DNA of 64,000 bases from Lathyrus oleraceus (lineage: Eukaryota; Streptophyta; Magnoliopsida; Fabales; Fabaceae). The notes under the pieces are model-generated. The model had not been told where the DNA came from, made no database searches, and saw only the letters and a list, made by a program, of their open reading frames with translations. The stretch spans positions 1,398,501 through 1,462,500 of the forward strand of contig NC_066579.1 of NCBI RefSeq assembly GCF_024323335.1, given 5' to 3'. A program made the position numbers and the translations under genes. Each line of letters begins with the position of its first letter. Within the stretch, counting starts at the first letter, position 1. Positions 11,294-22,767 of this stretch are shown piece after piece.

Positions 11294-14200
11294 CTACTCC
11301 AACTTCAATGGTTTTGCCATTATATCTGCAACTTGTTCCTCTGTGCAGCAAAATTTTAACTTCACAGTTCCTTCATTCACCAAATCCATGAGAAAATGAA
11401 ATCTCACTCCAATGTGTTTGCTCCATCCATGAAATACATGATTTTTGGATAATTTAATAGTAAAATTGTTGTCACAAAATATCCCAGTTCCTTCTTTTTC
11501 TTCTGCTCCAAGCTGCTCGAGAATCCTTCTAAGCCAAATGCATTGACAGGCACATAATGTTGCAGCAATGTATTCAGCTTCGGTGGTTGATAAACTCACT
11601 ACTGGTTGCTTTTTGGAAGACCGTGAAACAGCTCCGGAATTTATCAAAAACACAAACCCATGAGTGCTTCTTCGATCGTCCAAGTCTCCAGCATAATTAT
11701 TGTCCGTATAAGCCACCAGACTCGTGCTTCCATCTCGCCTCTTATAGAAAATACCGTGCTCGGTAGTTTCTTTCAAGTATCTCAGAATTCTTTTTGTTGC
11801 TAGCCAAATGACAACTTTGGATTTGCCATGAACCTACTAATCGAACTTACTCCGAACATCAAATATGGTCGAGTTACAGTTAAATACACGAGGCTTCCAA
11901 CAACTTGTTTGAACATTGTAGAATCTATTTCAACGCCTGTTTCGTTCTTCGATAATCTTGTTCCTAGAACAATAGGATTTTTACATTGTTGCTGTTTTCC
12001 ATGACGAATCTTGTTAAAAATTCTCGAGCATATCTCCTTTGGCAGATAGAAATTCCAGCAGCATTCTATATAACCTCTATCCCAAGAAAATACAGCATTC
12101 TTCCCAAATCATACATATCAAACTCCAACATCATTGAGCTTTTAAACTCATCGCACTTTTTTTTTTGTTCCCAGTAAAGATTAAATCATCGACGTAGAGA
12201 CTCACTATCAAAATGTTACCTCCTTTTTTTTTGTGAACAAAGTATGCTCACTAGGACATCTTTCAAACTTTTCTCAAGCAAAATAGGCCTCAATCTTGTT
12301 GTACCAAGCTCTTGGCACCTGCTTGAGTCCATATAATGCCTTTTTTAAATGGTAGACTTTGTCTTCTCCACCTTTCTTGACAAATCCTTCCGGTTGATGA
12401 ACAGATACTTCATATTTGAGCTCGTCGTGAAGAAAAGAACTTTTGAAGTCAAGCTGAAACACTTCCCATCCATTTTGATCCACCAAAGCAATAATTACCC
12501 GCACCGTGTCAAGTCGTGCTACTGGTGCAAAAACGTTGGTATAATCTACTCTGTATCGTTGTGCATATCCTTTTGCCACCAATCGTGCCTTGTATTTTTC
12601 AACATCTCCACTCTCATTAAGTTTCGTTTTGAAAATCCACTTAACTCCATTAGGCTTCACATCTTTAGGTGCATTTGTTAGCACCCATGTTTTATTTCTT
12701 TCTATGGCTTTCATTTCTTCATTCATTGCCTCTCTCCACTTCTTGCTCTTGAATGCCTCTTCGAAGTGAAAGGGATCACTTCCACTTTCTGCCATCATCA
12801 TCATTGCCAAACTCTCTTCTTCCTCAAATAGATTTGTTCTTGTTTCATAATCACCCATCCAAATTGGTGCTCTTCAATTTCTTGTGGCCCTCCCTTGAAC
12901 TTGACCCTCCTGAATAATTTCATTTGCACATGATCCAATCTCAGTGGAGCTGTTGTTTGAGCCATTTTGATTATTTTCACCATTTTTTTCTTCTTCATTT
13001 TGCTCAATCTCTTGCTCTTCTTCTTTATTTTGCGTAATCTCTTGCTCATTATCATTGTTTTCTTCATCTTCCCACACCAAAATATCAGCCTTGCACTCTT
13101 CTTTAGTTCGTCCCCAATCCCAACTTTTCTCTTCTTCAAATACGACATCCCTGCTCACAGTAATTTCTTTTATAATTGGATTGTATAATCTATATGCTTT
13201 AGATTCATCGCCTACCCCTAGCAATATACAGATTTTACTCTTGTTGTCCAGTTTGGATCTCTTTTGATCTGGTACATGTATATGAGATACGCAACCGAAA
13301 ACCCGAAAGTAGTTCACTGAAGGCTTCATATTGCTCCATGCTTCTTCTGGGGTTCTGTTTTCTACAGCAGAGGTTAGGCTTCTATTCTGGACGTGAACAC
13401 ACCATTTGACTGCTTTAGGCCAGAACACTTTTGGAACATTTCTCTCATTCAATATGGCTCTCATTGCATTCATGATCATCCAATTTTTCCTCTTGGCAAC
13501 TCCATTTTGCTGAGGAGTAAATGCCGCTGTCAATTTCCTGTTGATGCCTTGAGATTTAGAAAATTCATCAAACTCATTAGAAGTAAATTCACCACCCCTA
13601 TCAGTTCTAAAGCATGTGATATATTCACCACTTTCCTTTTCCACACAAATCTTGAAACTTTTAAAAATGGAAAATGTTTCTGATTTTTCATGTAAGAAAT
13701 AGACCCAAGCTTTACGAGTGAAATCATCAATAAAGCTTCCATCTGAAGTTGGTTTGATCGGACCACATATGTCAGCATGAATTAATTGAAGCTTCCTCGA
13801 CGCCCTCCACGGGCTTTTCTTGGGTATGAAGTTCCTGTGTTGTTTTTCCACCAAGCATGTCGTGCAGATCTTCTTTGGGAACTTCAGAGCAGGCAGGCCA
13901 ACTACCATCCTTTTATTTGAGAGTGCAATAAGCCCCTTGTGATCAAGGTGCCCAAAGCGACAATGCCACAAACGTGCTTCACGCTCTAAAACTACCTCAG
14001 TTTGTAAGCACATAGAATATTTTGGAGCCATAGTAGCTAATAAACAAAACATTATATTCCCTTTCATATCAGATTGCATAATTAATCCTCTACTAGAATG
14101 AAATACTTTGCATGTTCCATCCTGGACCAAAATTGCTAGCCCTTTTTCTTGAAGTTGTCCTATGCTAAGCAATTTTTTTCAACTCAGGAATAAAGTAGAC

Positions 14201-15194
14201 ATATGATATTACCTAGGTAATTCCATTTATTTGCATTCTAATGTTTCCTTTTTCTACGACGACCATTGTTGTATCATTTCCGAGTTTGACAGTTTTGCGA
14301 AAACTTTCTTCCAACTCTGAGAATGATTCTTTATTTCCTGTTATGTGATTGTTGCACCTAGAATCTAGAAACCACACTTCTTCTTTCATCATTTTCTGTG
14401 GATCTTCATAGGACATCAATAACAATTCCTCTTCTTCCTCCAACTCAGTGTAGTTTCCTCTCTTTTCCCAAATAGGACACTTGTATTGAAAGTGTCCCAG
14501 TTTGTGACATCGAAAGCACTCAATCATTGCTTTGTTTAAGTATTGTATTCCTCTTCCTTTGCCACGTCCTCCTCAAAATAAGCCTCTACCTACTCTTCCT
14601 CGAATTGATCTTTCATCATTGGTTATTTTCAAAACATGTTCCTCTAATTGGTAACCTTGCATTCTTTGCTCATGAACAAGCAGACTACGATGCAACTCAT
14701 CAATAGTTAAGATGCTCAAATCATTTGACTCCTCTATTGAACAAAAAATGTAATTAAATTTAGAAGTCAAAGATCTAAGTATCTTACTAAAAACTGTGCT
14801 CTGCTCCATTACTTCACCATTGAATTTCATTTTGTTCACCACACTTAGAGTCCTTCCCAAAAAGTTGTCCATATTTTTGCCTTTTCTCATTGCTAGCAGC
14901 TCAAATTCACTTCTTTGCGCTTGAAGTTGTGCCTGTTTCACCTTTGTAAATCATTGATACTTCTATCGCATTGAGTTCCAGATTGCTTTCGAAGTCCCCT
15001 TGTCAAGAATAATTTCAAGAATTTCTTTGTCAATTGCCTGAAACAGATAATTCTTGACCTGGAATTCCATCTTCTATGAGACTCCATATCTCCTTACTTC
15101 GCGGGAAGTTTTCCATTGTCATCGACCAATAGTCATAATGACCATCGAACTTTGGAATAGCTGGTTGCACAAACTTTTCTGAAGTTGACATCAT
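11294..15194 (-). pseudogene. copia gag-pol polyprotein, broken
   Basis: On the minus strand gag starts at about 15194 (FVQPAIPKFDGHYDYWSMT) and continues through 14941-14573. A zinc knuckle CFRCHKLGHFQYKC follows at 14527. The protease reads WFLDSRCNNHITGN, with DSG changed to DSR. Frame 14172-12874 holds the pre-integrase HCRFGHLDHKGL and the integrase core (HADICGP, FRTDRGGEF). Its third acidic residue is replaced: PQQNGVAKRKN, where active enzymes have E in place of the first K. RT follows (12858-12274, then YVDD near 12195), then RNase H and the pol end at 11776-11294 (VAYTDNNYAGD, SLSTTEAEYIA, EEQVADIMAKPL). Separate frames are joined by stops or frameshifts. The element can no longer make an active polyprotein. 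Confidence 0.92.
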
Positions 15195-15260
15195 CCTCTT
15201 TGTGGTTGTTTCAACTTCTCATACACTCGGTTTACACACTCACACACGATCAGGCCCCTT

Positions 15261-15277
15261 GCGGAGCTCTGATACCA
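15261..15277 (-). other. copia primer-binding site
   Basis: The minus strand reads TGGTATCAGAGCTCCGC, complementary to the 3' end of plant initiator tRNA-Met and placed right inside the 5' LTR. Confidence 0.92.
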
Positions 15278-15279
15278 AA

Positions 15280-15521
15280 TATTAAAAATACTTTAGAGAA
15301 GACACTCTATTGATGGAAAGGTTTTGTGTCTCTTTATTTGAGATGATATTTGACTTTTAAATAGACGATACAAAATGAAGCATGCATAAAGCCACCTCTG
15401 TAACAGTTACAAAAATAAAGGAAAAGCAATTCCTAAAGAATAGGTATTCCCATAATACTAGGAATTATTCAACAAACTTCGACTAAGGAAATAACACGTA
15501 AACAAATTAGCTAGACCAACG
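15280..15521 (-). repeat. copia 5' LTR
   Basis: 242 bp, matching 10971-11209. Both terminal dinucleotides are mutated here (TA in place of TG on the left, CG in place of CA on the right). The GGAAA target duplication follows at 15522-15526. Confidence 0.92.
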
Positions 15522-15526
15522 GGAAA

Positions 15527-15948
15527 CATATTTAGAGTGTCAATGGAAAGTTTGAATATTCATGTTAAAAGAGGAAATTATTCTGTTTTTCTGAATATTT
15601 GTGGATTCATTGCATTTTTCATTTCTTTTCTTTTTTTCTTAGCGGTTACCCCCTCCTCTATATTGTTTATAGCATTTTATAGTGTAGAATGTTTTAGGGT
15701 TTTGAATGATGCAATTTTGTCCTTTTTATGAGCTGGAAAAATTAGTGGAATAAATAGTGGAATTCATTTTGAAAAATGGTTGTGATTGTGTGATGAAGTG
15801 GATTTGTTTGCAATTTTGAAGATGATGAGGTTTGTTAATGAAATGAAAAAATCAGTGTAAAAGTTGTAACGTGAGAGAGATGAGAATGAGAAAGTTGGAG
15901 GTATTTTTATATTTTGTTATGTTGTGCAAAATGAAAATGGAATTAAAA
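15527..15948. other. non-coding continuation of the interrupted region
   Basis: Joins 10970 once the copia element and one target duplication are set aside. The 64-residue frame at 15537-15731 has no recognisable domain and sits in sequence that looks like LTR. Confidence 0.4.
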
Positions 15949-15990
<42 letters not shown>

Positions 15991-15994
15991 TATA

Positions 15995-16038
<44 letters not shown>
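15949..16038. repeat. (AAT)n-(ATT)n palindromic microsatellite
   Basis: About 14 AAT repeats are followed directly by a similar number of ATT repeats, so the tract is an inverted repeat able to form one long hairpin. Confidence 0.93.
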
Positions 16039-16042
<4 letters not shown>

Positions 16043-16660
16043 TTCAATTATGAAAATGAAAATGAATGGTAAATCTAAATAGCAAAATAATAGCAAAATG
16101 AAATCAAAATGAAAATGAATGCAAAAATGAAAATAAATTTGTGTTTTAATTATTATTATTTTTCTCTTTTTTTAACTAATGAAAAAAATGAATTCAAAAA
16201 TTAAAATGAGAATGAATGCAAAAATGAAAATGAATGGTAAAATAACAATTACTTGGTATTTTAATTTTTTAATTTTTTAATTTTATTGTGATGATTTTTT
16301 TATTATTGGGATTAAGAATCTTGAATAAAAAAAGGAAAATCTTAATAGCAACCAAAATAAGAACGGTCGATCAGAAATGCAAAAATCTAGATAAGAGTGT
16401 CAATTTCACTCAAGCGTAATGACCATTAAATATGACTTGACCTAGAATATGATGATCATCAATCTTGTACGCAACTAACATTCACAAACAATTAATTTCA
16501 AACCGGTCAGCTAACAATAAATTTGACTTGAAAAATTATTTAAAGATGAAAGAGAAAATGAAAGTAGGTGCGAAATAAAATAAAAAATGTCGGGACAAAA
16601 TTTGGATGCTACAAATATTGCAATTTAATCAACTTTGTATTCGAGTCTAAGTTGATCAAG
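16039..16660. repeat. dispersed repeat, copy 1 (LTR-end-like)
   Basis: About 600 bp alignable by eye with 33371-33945. Shared landmarks are AACAATTACTTG, GCAAAAATCTAGATAAGA, GTCAATTTCACTCAAGC and a GGTGCTACA/GGATGCTACA block. The last block, after GACAAAATTT, resembles the 3' end of a Ty3/gypsy LTR, but the similarity continues about 40 bp beyond it, so the true element end is unclear. Confidence 0.75.
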
Positions 16661-16781
16661 TCTTTAATCCAATATAAAGAGTATAAAATGTTATAGTGTA
16701 GAAAATTGTTCTGAAGGCGATAGATGTTGGAAACCAATTTAAAAATGAGCAAGAGTTTGAATTTCGTTATCATATGCTTCA

Positions 16782-19359
16782 ATGGGATCGTATAGAGCCT
16801 CCAAATTGGAATTTAGTGTGGTTATCAGAAGGTCTGATAATGGTTCGGATAGAAGATGTGATTTTGTGACAATGTTGTGCGATAGAAGTGAGAAACATAG
16901 ACCTCTTCTTCAAAATTTTAAACGAGATGACACTGGTTCAAGAAAATGTGAGTGTTCCTTTAAGGTGTGTGATTATATGTTGGCAAACAATAAATGAAAA
17001 TTTAATGTCATATGTGGTTTACATAACCATGACTTGTGAAAAAAAGTTAGTCTGCCATCTAATTGTGTGTCACCTCATACCGGAAGAGAAGGAATGTGTT
17101 GCTGATAAGACATTGAATTTGGTCCAACAGAAAAATATACTTGCAAATTTGAAAAGTAAAAGACCCAAAAAATATCTCAAATATCAAATAAGTGTATAAT
17201 ATTCAGAACCAAACTAACAAGGCGCTGATGAGGGATATAACATAAACGCAGCAACTCTTTAAAATGTTTGATGATAGCAGTTATGTGTCTAGGTACCGAA
17301 GATGCGAGAATGGAGTTATCATTAGAGATATATTTTGGACTCATCCTGATTCCATCAAGTTGTTCAACATATTTCCTACTATACTCATACTTGATTCAAC
17401 GTACAAGACCAACAAGTATAGACTTTCATTATTGGTGATGGTTGGCATTACCTCTACTGCGAAGACCTATTTTGTTGGATTTGCATTTCTAGAGAGAGAA
17501 AAAAGGAGAATGTTACTTGGACCTTAGAGGTGTTCCAGGAAATGTTGAAGAACCAAAAAGAGATGCCTAAAGTGATTGTTACCGACCATAATACCACCTT
17601 GATGAATTCGGTTCAAATTTATTTCTTACTTCTTATGCATTACTTTGTAGTTATCACATAACAAAGAATGTGAGAAGTCGGGTTAAACTTGCGGTAGGGA
17701 CAAAACAGATAAAGGTCGAAGATGGAAAAATGGTGAAGGCGGGTGTGGTTGTGGAAAAAATAATGGATGCATGGAATCGTATAGTAAATTATTCCACTAA
17801 ATAATTATATGTTGATCCCGTTATGCATTTCAAGAAAGTGTGCAAAAAACATCCCGATTTGTTGAAATATGTTGAAAGCACAATTCTTGACCAGGTGAAA
17901 GAGAAAATTGCTTGTGCTTGGACCGATCAGGTTAGACACCTTGGAAATACAACAACTAACCGATTTGAGTATCCCCGGGCTACATTGAAGAATTGGTTGG
18001 GAAATAGTAAGGATGATTTGTATAAAGATTGGGACTTAGTGAACCAAATGATTCAGAACCAACATAATGAAATACATACATCATTTGATCGGAGCACCAT
18101 AGTTTTGGAACACAGATTTAAAGACAACAATCTTTATTCTTAGTTTATCGGCAACATATCTCGAGCTTGTTTGAATTATATTTTTCACGAAGCTAAATTA
18201 GTTGATAGTATAGGCTTCGATAGCACAAAATGTATATGCACAATTGTGAAAATATCTGGTCTCCCATGTTCTTGTGTTATTGCAAAAAAAGGTGAAACTT
18301 GGTAGCCTGATAATAATGGATAAGGTTTGCACTCATTAGAAGAGGCTTAGGTTTGATGACAATGGTGTCATGAAAGACGGTAAATCGAATATCTCTATCT
18401 TGACAAGAGATATTTTCAAAAGCCGGTGACAACATGAAACTCCACATCAAAGAACAATTGAGGAATATTGCTTATCTGGAAACCATCAACTTGAAACCAC
18501 TCTCTCAAACGGTAAAATCAAAAGGTGCTCCAAAGAAGCTCAAGCCTACACCGAATGACACTTAAACGGTGCAGACTCCTTCGTATTTTGAACATGTTGA
18601 CAATGTGTTTCTAGACTTGTTAACTCAAAAATTTTAAAAAAGTGTTTTCAAAGGAGCTCGCATTAGCAAACCACCTCTTTCGTCGCCTCCACCGAAGATT
18701 CAATTCATTAACAAGATGTCACTTTTTATGCATAAATAAATCAAGCGGATTAACAATGTTGAGGGGGTGGTAATTGAGGTTATCGAGCTATTTCGAATTT
18801 ACTCGGTAATGGAGAAGATAATTATACACTTGTCATCCATCAACTTATCCAAGAGTTGAGGACTCATAAAGAATCATACACACGACTATATGGAAAGAAA
18901 GAAAACTTTAATGAAGTTTATGCATATCTTGTGCCTTGCTTTAATGGATTGGAACCGGGGGAAAAATGGATGTGTTTCCCTGAAATGTGTCACCTAATAG
19001 CATGTGTGTATGATAGAGTGTATATTGATCTTTCATGATACAGTTTTTCGGAAACCTTTTTCCAACTACGCACCACCCTACTTCAATATCCAAATAATCG
19101 TATTATGTATATTGGGTGGCTTTCAAAATCACGGCATTTCATTCAAGTTTACTTGAAACTGGGATGCCTTATACCACTTACATCACCGGAATGGACAGCT
19201 CATTCAACAACAAAAGTCGAGACTTGAGCGAACTATTTTATGGAAAGGATGCAAGAGTTCGAGAAATTAAACAACATTGAAAGATAATCAAATGAACAAA
19301 TGTCAAAGGGGGTACCACCCATAGATTTAGCCGACGAAAAATGTTTCAGTTTGTTTTAA
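16782..19359 (+). pseudogene. Mutator-like transposase (FAR1-type) with OTU-like C-terminus, copy 1
   Basis: A decayed but collinear long protein. A FAR1-like DNA-binding region lies at 16780-17050 (FSVVIRRSDNGSDRR, then C and H residues). The MULE DDE core follows: first Asp in TILILDSTYKTNKYR near 17395, second in VIVTDHNTTLMNSV near 17580, Glu in TTNRFEYPRATLKNWL near 17965. A SWIM-like stretch (GLPCSCVIAKK) sits near 18265. A linker with KLHIKEQLRNIAY precedes an OTU-protease-like domain at 18760-19160 (RAISNLLGNGEDNYTL, WMCFPEMCHLIACVYDR, SKSRHFIQV). The frame breaks at several stops and shifts. The expected catalytic Cys of the GNC motif is a TGA codon (18775-18777), while the presumed His (near 19135) remains. 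The transposase part would have acted on MULE termini; the OTU part suggests ubiquitin-related cleavage. Naming the OTU domain is inference. Confidence 0.85.
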
Positions 19360-19691
19360 TTTTCTGTTTAGCCTGACAAATAAGTGTATGTAATTGTGTT
19401 TCAATATTAATGAAGTTTACTATATACAATTTCTTAATATTTTAATTTTTTTATCTTTCCCATAATATTTGTTCATTTATAAAACAAAGTCTTCAATTAG
19501 GTTCTGTTTTCAAAGGTATGCTATCTTCCTGTCAAGAGAGGTTTCGAAGATGTATCTCTGGAACAAGATAATAGGGTGCGGAGTCAGAGATATATCTCTG
19601 AAGTTAGCATGCCATATTTTCAATGGTCCGCATTTGTCTACAACTTCTATAAATTAAGATGATCTTGTTTATTATTTCACACAAACTGAAA
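19360..19691 (+). other. MULE internal non-coding region
   Basis: Between the transposase pseudogene and the second ORF. It is similar to 32327-32615 after the second MULE copy (shared CAATATTAATGAAG, GATGTATCTC, ATGGTCC..TTTGTCTACA). Confidence 0.65.
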
Positions 19692-21134
19692 ATGTCTCAA
19701 ATGTCACAAATAAACATCATCTAGTATGTCGCAAATGTCTCATTCTCTAGTGCGACACCCGGAAAAAAGTTTAAGCTCAACGAATACACCTCTCTTACAA
19801 ATCTGAAATACGAACTCCATAATCTCCTACCTTACGGAGATAATAATTTTTTTAAAGCTCAAGTAGCGTTCACCGTCGATTGCCAACGGAGGGAAGATTG
19901 AGTTCATCAACTTTGAGCTTAAGACGAAGCATATGTAAGGACTATGTGGAATGCATTTTTCCGTTTCGAAACAAAAGTTTCGTTCGAATTAGAAGCGACG
20001 ATTTCAAGATCGCTCGAAGATATTGTGAAGTAGGGGTGTGCAAAAATATGGTTAACCAAACTATATGCCTAAACCGAATTGCATTGCACCATAAAATAAC
20101 TAAACCATTTGAATGGTTAATTAACTGAACCATTTAAATTAACCAATTATAATTCAGTTTAAACCTGGTTCATAACCAGTTTTCTTTTATAAATTGCTTT
20201 AATTATAATTTTTTTAATAAAAAAATAAGAATTAATGAAAGTGAAAAAAATGGAAATTAAAAATATTTATAATTATAAAAAGTAAAAAATATTTTATTGA
20301 AAATTAAAAATAAAATTATAAAAAAATATATACTTTTTTAGAAAAAAAATCTGAAAATAAAATATTTTGTATTCCATAAAATAAAAAATATTTTTTTTTG
20401 AAAATATTTTTTTTTATCATTAAAAATATAATTTAATTTTAAATAAAAAAAATCAGAAAAATAAAAAATTATTGTTTTATGAAATAAAAAAAATCTGAAA
20501 AAATAACTTTTTTTTAATAAAAATTTCAGAATAAAATAATTTTTTTAGTGAAATTCTTCCCCAAAACTTTTGAAATATAAAAATAAAATATTTTTATTTT
20601 TATTTTTCCGAAAATATAATTCGGAAAAAAATTATTCTGGATTTTTTTCCCCGAAAAATTAAAATCAAAATATTTTTTTGAAATTTTTTTTTGCATGAAA
20701 TTTTAAAAATATTTATTCCGATTTTTTTTTCAGAAAAATAAAAAATTTAGTTAATTTTTATAAATAAAAGCTTTTTTTAAAAAAATAAATATTTTCAAAT
20801 ATTATTATTTCTTTAAATTAATTATTTTTTATAAAATTCAAAAAATTGATTTTAAAAGAGTTCAAATTATAAAATTGGTTTATAATTGCAAACTGATTAT
20901 AAACTAGTTTATAAATACAAACCGGTTATAAACTAGTTTTAAACTGAATTGAAACCATTTTAACAATTAACTGTATTTTTTTAAAAATGGTTATTATAAA
21001 CTGAACAGGACTATAAATGTGGTTTGGTTCATTGCAGTTCATGAACCACGAACACCCCTATTGTGAAGATGTTGAAGCGTTCATTTGAATATTGGAGTGT
21101 AATTTTGTATTTTATGTTGAAATCATATATGTAA
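19692..21134 (+). pseudogene. second MULE-associated ORF, unknown function, split by a hAT element
   Basis: Reading starts at ATG 19692. The frame gives KKFKLNEYTSLTNLKYELHN after an early stop at about 19722. A one-base frame change near 19865 then gives RSPSIANGGKIEFINFELK. A second frame change leads into MWNAFFRFETKVSFELEA and ISRSLEDIVK, which is cut at 20030. When the hAT element at 20031-21060 and one 8-bp duplication are skipped, the frame continues MLKRSFEYWSVILYF and stops at 21132-21134. The product would be about 140-150 residues, acidic and without a recognised domain. It follows the MULE transposase and probably belongs to the same transposon. No function is assigned. Confidence 0.6.
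20031..21060. mobile_element. non-autonomous hAT-type element, 1030 bp
   Basis: Ends are inverted: TAGGGGTGTGC at the left, GAACACCCCTA at the right. TTGTGAAG flanks both sides (20023-20030 and 21061-21068), an 8-bp target duplication as made by hAT transposases. Longer subterminal inverted similarity exists (GGTTAACCAAAC-like words left, GTTTGGTTCATTG-like words right, and several CCAGTTTATAA/TTATAAACTGG motifs). The interior is more than 80 percent A+T with long A and T runs and no ORF, so it would need a transposase from elsewhere. Confidence 0.93.
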
Positions 21135-21362
21135 TGTTTATTTTGTCAAATTAGAAGTTTTTGGTTTCTGCCTCTACTATTGTTGTGCATATGTTACAAA
21201 AATGCATCTACGGACATATTCTGAAGATGCATCTCTGATATAAAAAAACCCAACTAATATAGTGTCACTCAGAATGACCTACATTATTTGTGTATTGGGT
21301 GCGGTCAGAAATGTATCTCCAAAATTTAAGACGTATTTTAATATTTTCGTATGGTGCATAAG

Positions 21363-21363
<1 letters not shown>
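21135..21363 (+). other. MULE 3' region
   Basis: After the second MULE ORF. Words such as ATGCATCTCTGAT and ATGTATCTCC recur here and near 19550 and 32523, probably subterminal MULE sequence. No terminal inverted repeat can be paired with certainty. Confidence 0.45.
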
Positions 21364-21404
<41 letters not shown>

Positions 21405-21406
21405 TA

Positions 21407-21500
<94 letters not shown>
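21364..21500. repeat. (TA)n microsatellite
   Basis: About 137 bp of TA repeat with two short phase breaks near 21397 and 21413. Confidence 0.97.
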
Positions 21501-21503
<3 letters not shown>

Positions 21504-21518
21504 ATGATTAAATTTTTC

Positions 21519-21672
21519 CAATAATAAAACATATTCCTTTTATTTGTATTATGATAGTACATTTCTACATTTTGTATTGAAAATTGTTTGTCCCTTCGAC
21601 GCAACTTTCATTGTTATCCATATCTACAAACTCAACAACATAATCTAAAAGGAAATTCAACAAAGCATAGAT
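21519..21672. repeat. dispersed repeat, also at 34630-34782
   Basis: About 150 bp with high similarity to 34630-34782 (shared TTTGTATTATGATAGTA, GAAAATTGTTTGTCC, CCATATCTACAAACTCAACA). Here it abuts the second MULE copy; there it abuts the NCR 5' flank. Its identity is unknown. Confidence 0.8.
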
Positions 21673-22762
21673 GATAACAGTTATGTGTCTAGGTATCGAA
21701 CATGCGAGGATGAAGTTACCATTACAGATATATTTTGGACTCATCATGATTCCACCAAGTTGTTCAACACGTTTCCTACTATTCTCATACTTAATTAAAT
21801 GTATAAGACCAACAAGTATAAACTTCCATTATTGGAGATGGTTGGTGTTACCTCTACTGAGAAGATCCTATTCTGTCGAGTTTTCATTTCTAAAGAGAGA
21901 AAAATAAGAGAATGTTACTTGGGCCTTAGAGGTGTGTCGGGAAATGTTGAACGACCAAGAAGAGATGCCTAAAATAATTGTTACCGACCGTGATACCGTC
22001 CTGTTGAATTCGGTTGCAATGATATTTCCTACTTCTTATGCATTACTTTGTAGTTATCACATGACAAAGAATGTGAGAATTTGGGTTAAACCCACAATAG
22101 GGACGAAACTGATAAAGGTCGAAGATGGAAAAATGGTGAAGGCGGGTGTGGTTGTGGAAAAAATAATGGATGCATCGAATCATATAGTAAATTCTTCCAC
22201 TAAAGAATTATATGTCGATTCCGTTATGCATTTCAAGAAAGTGTTAGAAAAATATCCTAATTTGTTGAAATATGTTGAAAGCACAATTCTTGACCAGGTG
22301 AAGGAGAAAGTTATTTGTGTTGGGACCGATCAGGTTAGACACCTTGGAATTACAACAACTAACTGAGTTGAGTAAGCCCATGCTACATTGAAGAATTGGT
22401 TGGAAAATAGTAAAGGTGATTTGTATAGAGATTGTGACTCCATTGAACCAAATGATTTAGAACTAACATAATGAGATACAACCACCATTTGGTTGGAGCA
22501 TCATATTTTTGAAACACATATTTAAAGACAACAATGTTTATTCTCATTTGGTCGACAACATATCTCGAGCGGATTTGAATTATATTTTTCATGAAGCTAA
22601 ACAAGTTGACAATGTAGGCTCCGATAGCGCAAAGTATGGATGCACAATTCTAAAAACATATAGTCTTCCATGTGCTTGTGTTATTACCAAAAAAGGTGAA
22701 ACTTGGTAGCCTGATAATAATGGATGAGGTTTGAACTTACTTGAAGAGGCTTAGGTTTGATG
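21673..22762 (+). pseudogene. Mutator-like transposase, copy 2, first part
   Basis: Starts inside the DDE domain; the FAR1-like N-terminus is absent. Collinear with copy 1. The first catalytic Asp is changed to Asn and is followed by a stop (ILILN-stop-MYKTNKYKLP near 21793). The second Asp survives in KIIVTDRDTVLLNSV. The Glu region reads TTN-stop-VE-stop-AHATLKNWL near 22360. The best frame is 21932-22366. Coding similarity runs to the insertion point of the Athila-like element and resumes at 31522. The product is dead. Confidence 0.88.
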
Positions 22763-22767
22763 ATGAT

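Larger units (their letters stand above)
10971..15521 (-). mobile_element. complete Ty1/copia LTR retrotransposon
   Basis: A 4551-bp element on the minus strand. Its two LTRs are alike (239 and 242 bp), with a primer-binding site inside the right LTR and a polypurine tract inside the left one. GGAAA occurs on both sides (10966-10970 and 15522-15526) as the 5-bp target duplication. LTR differences by eye are about 20 in 239 positions plus a 3-bp indel, so the insertion is old. The gene order gag, protease, integrase, RT, RNase H is typical of copia. It interrupts the non-coding region 10206-16650. Confidence 0.95.
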
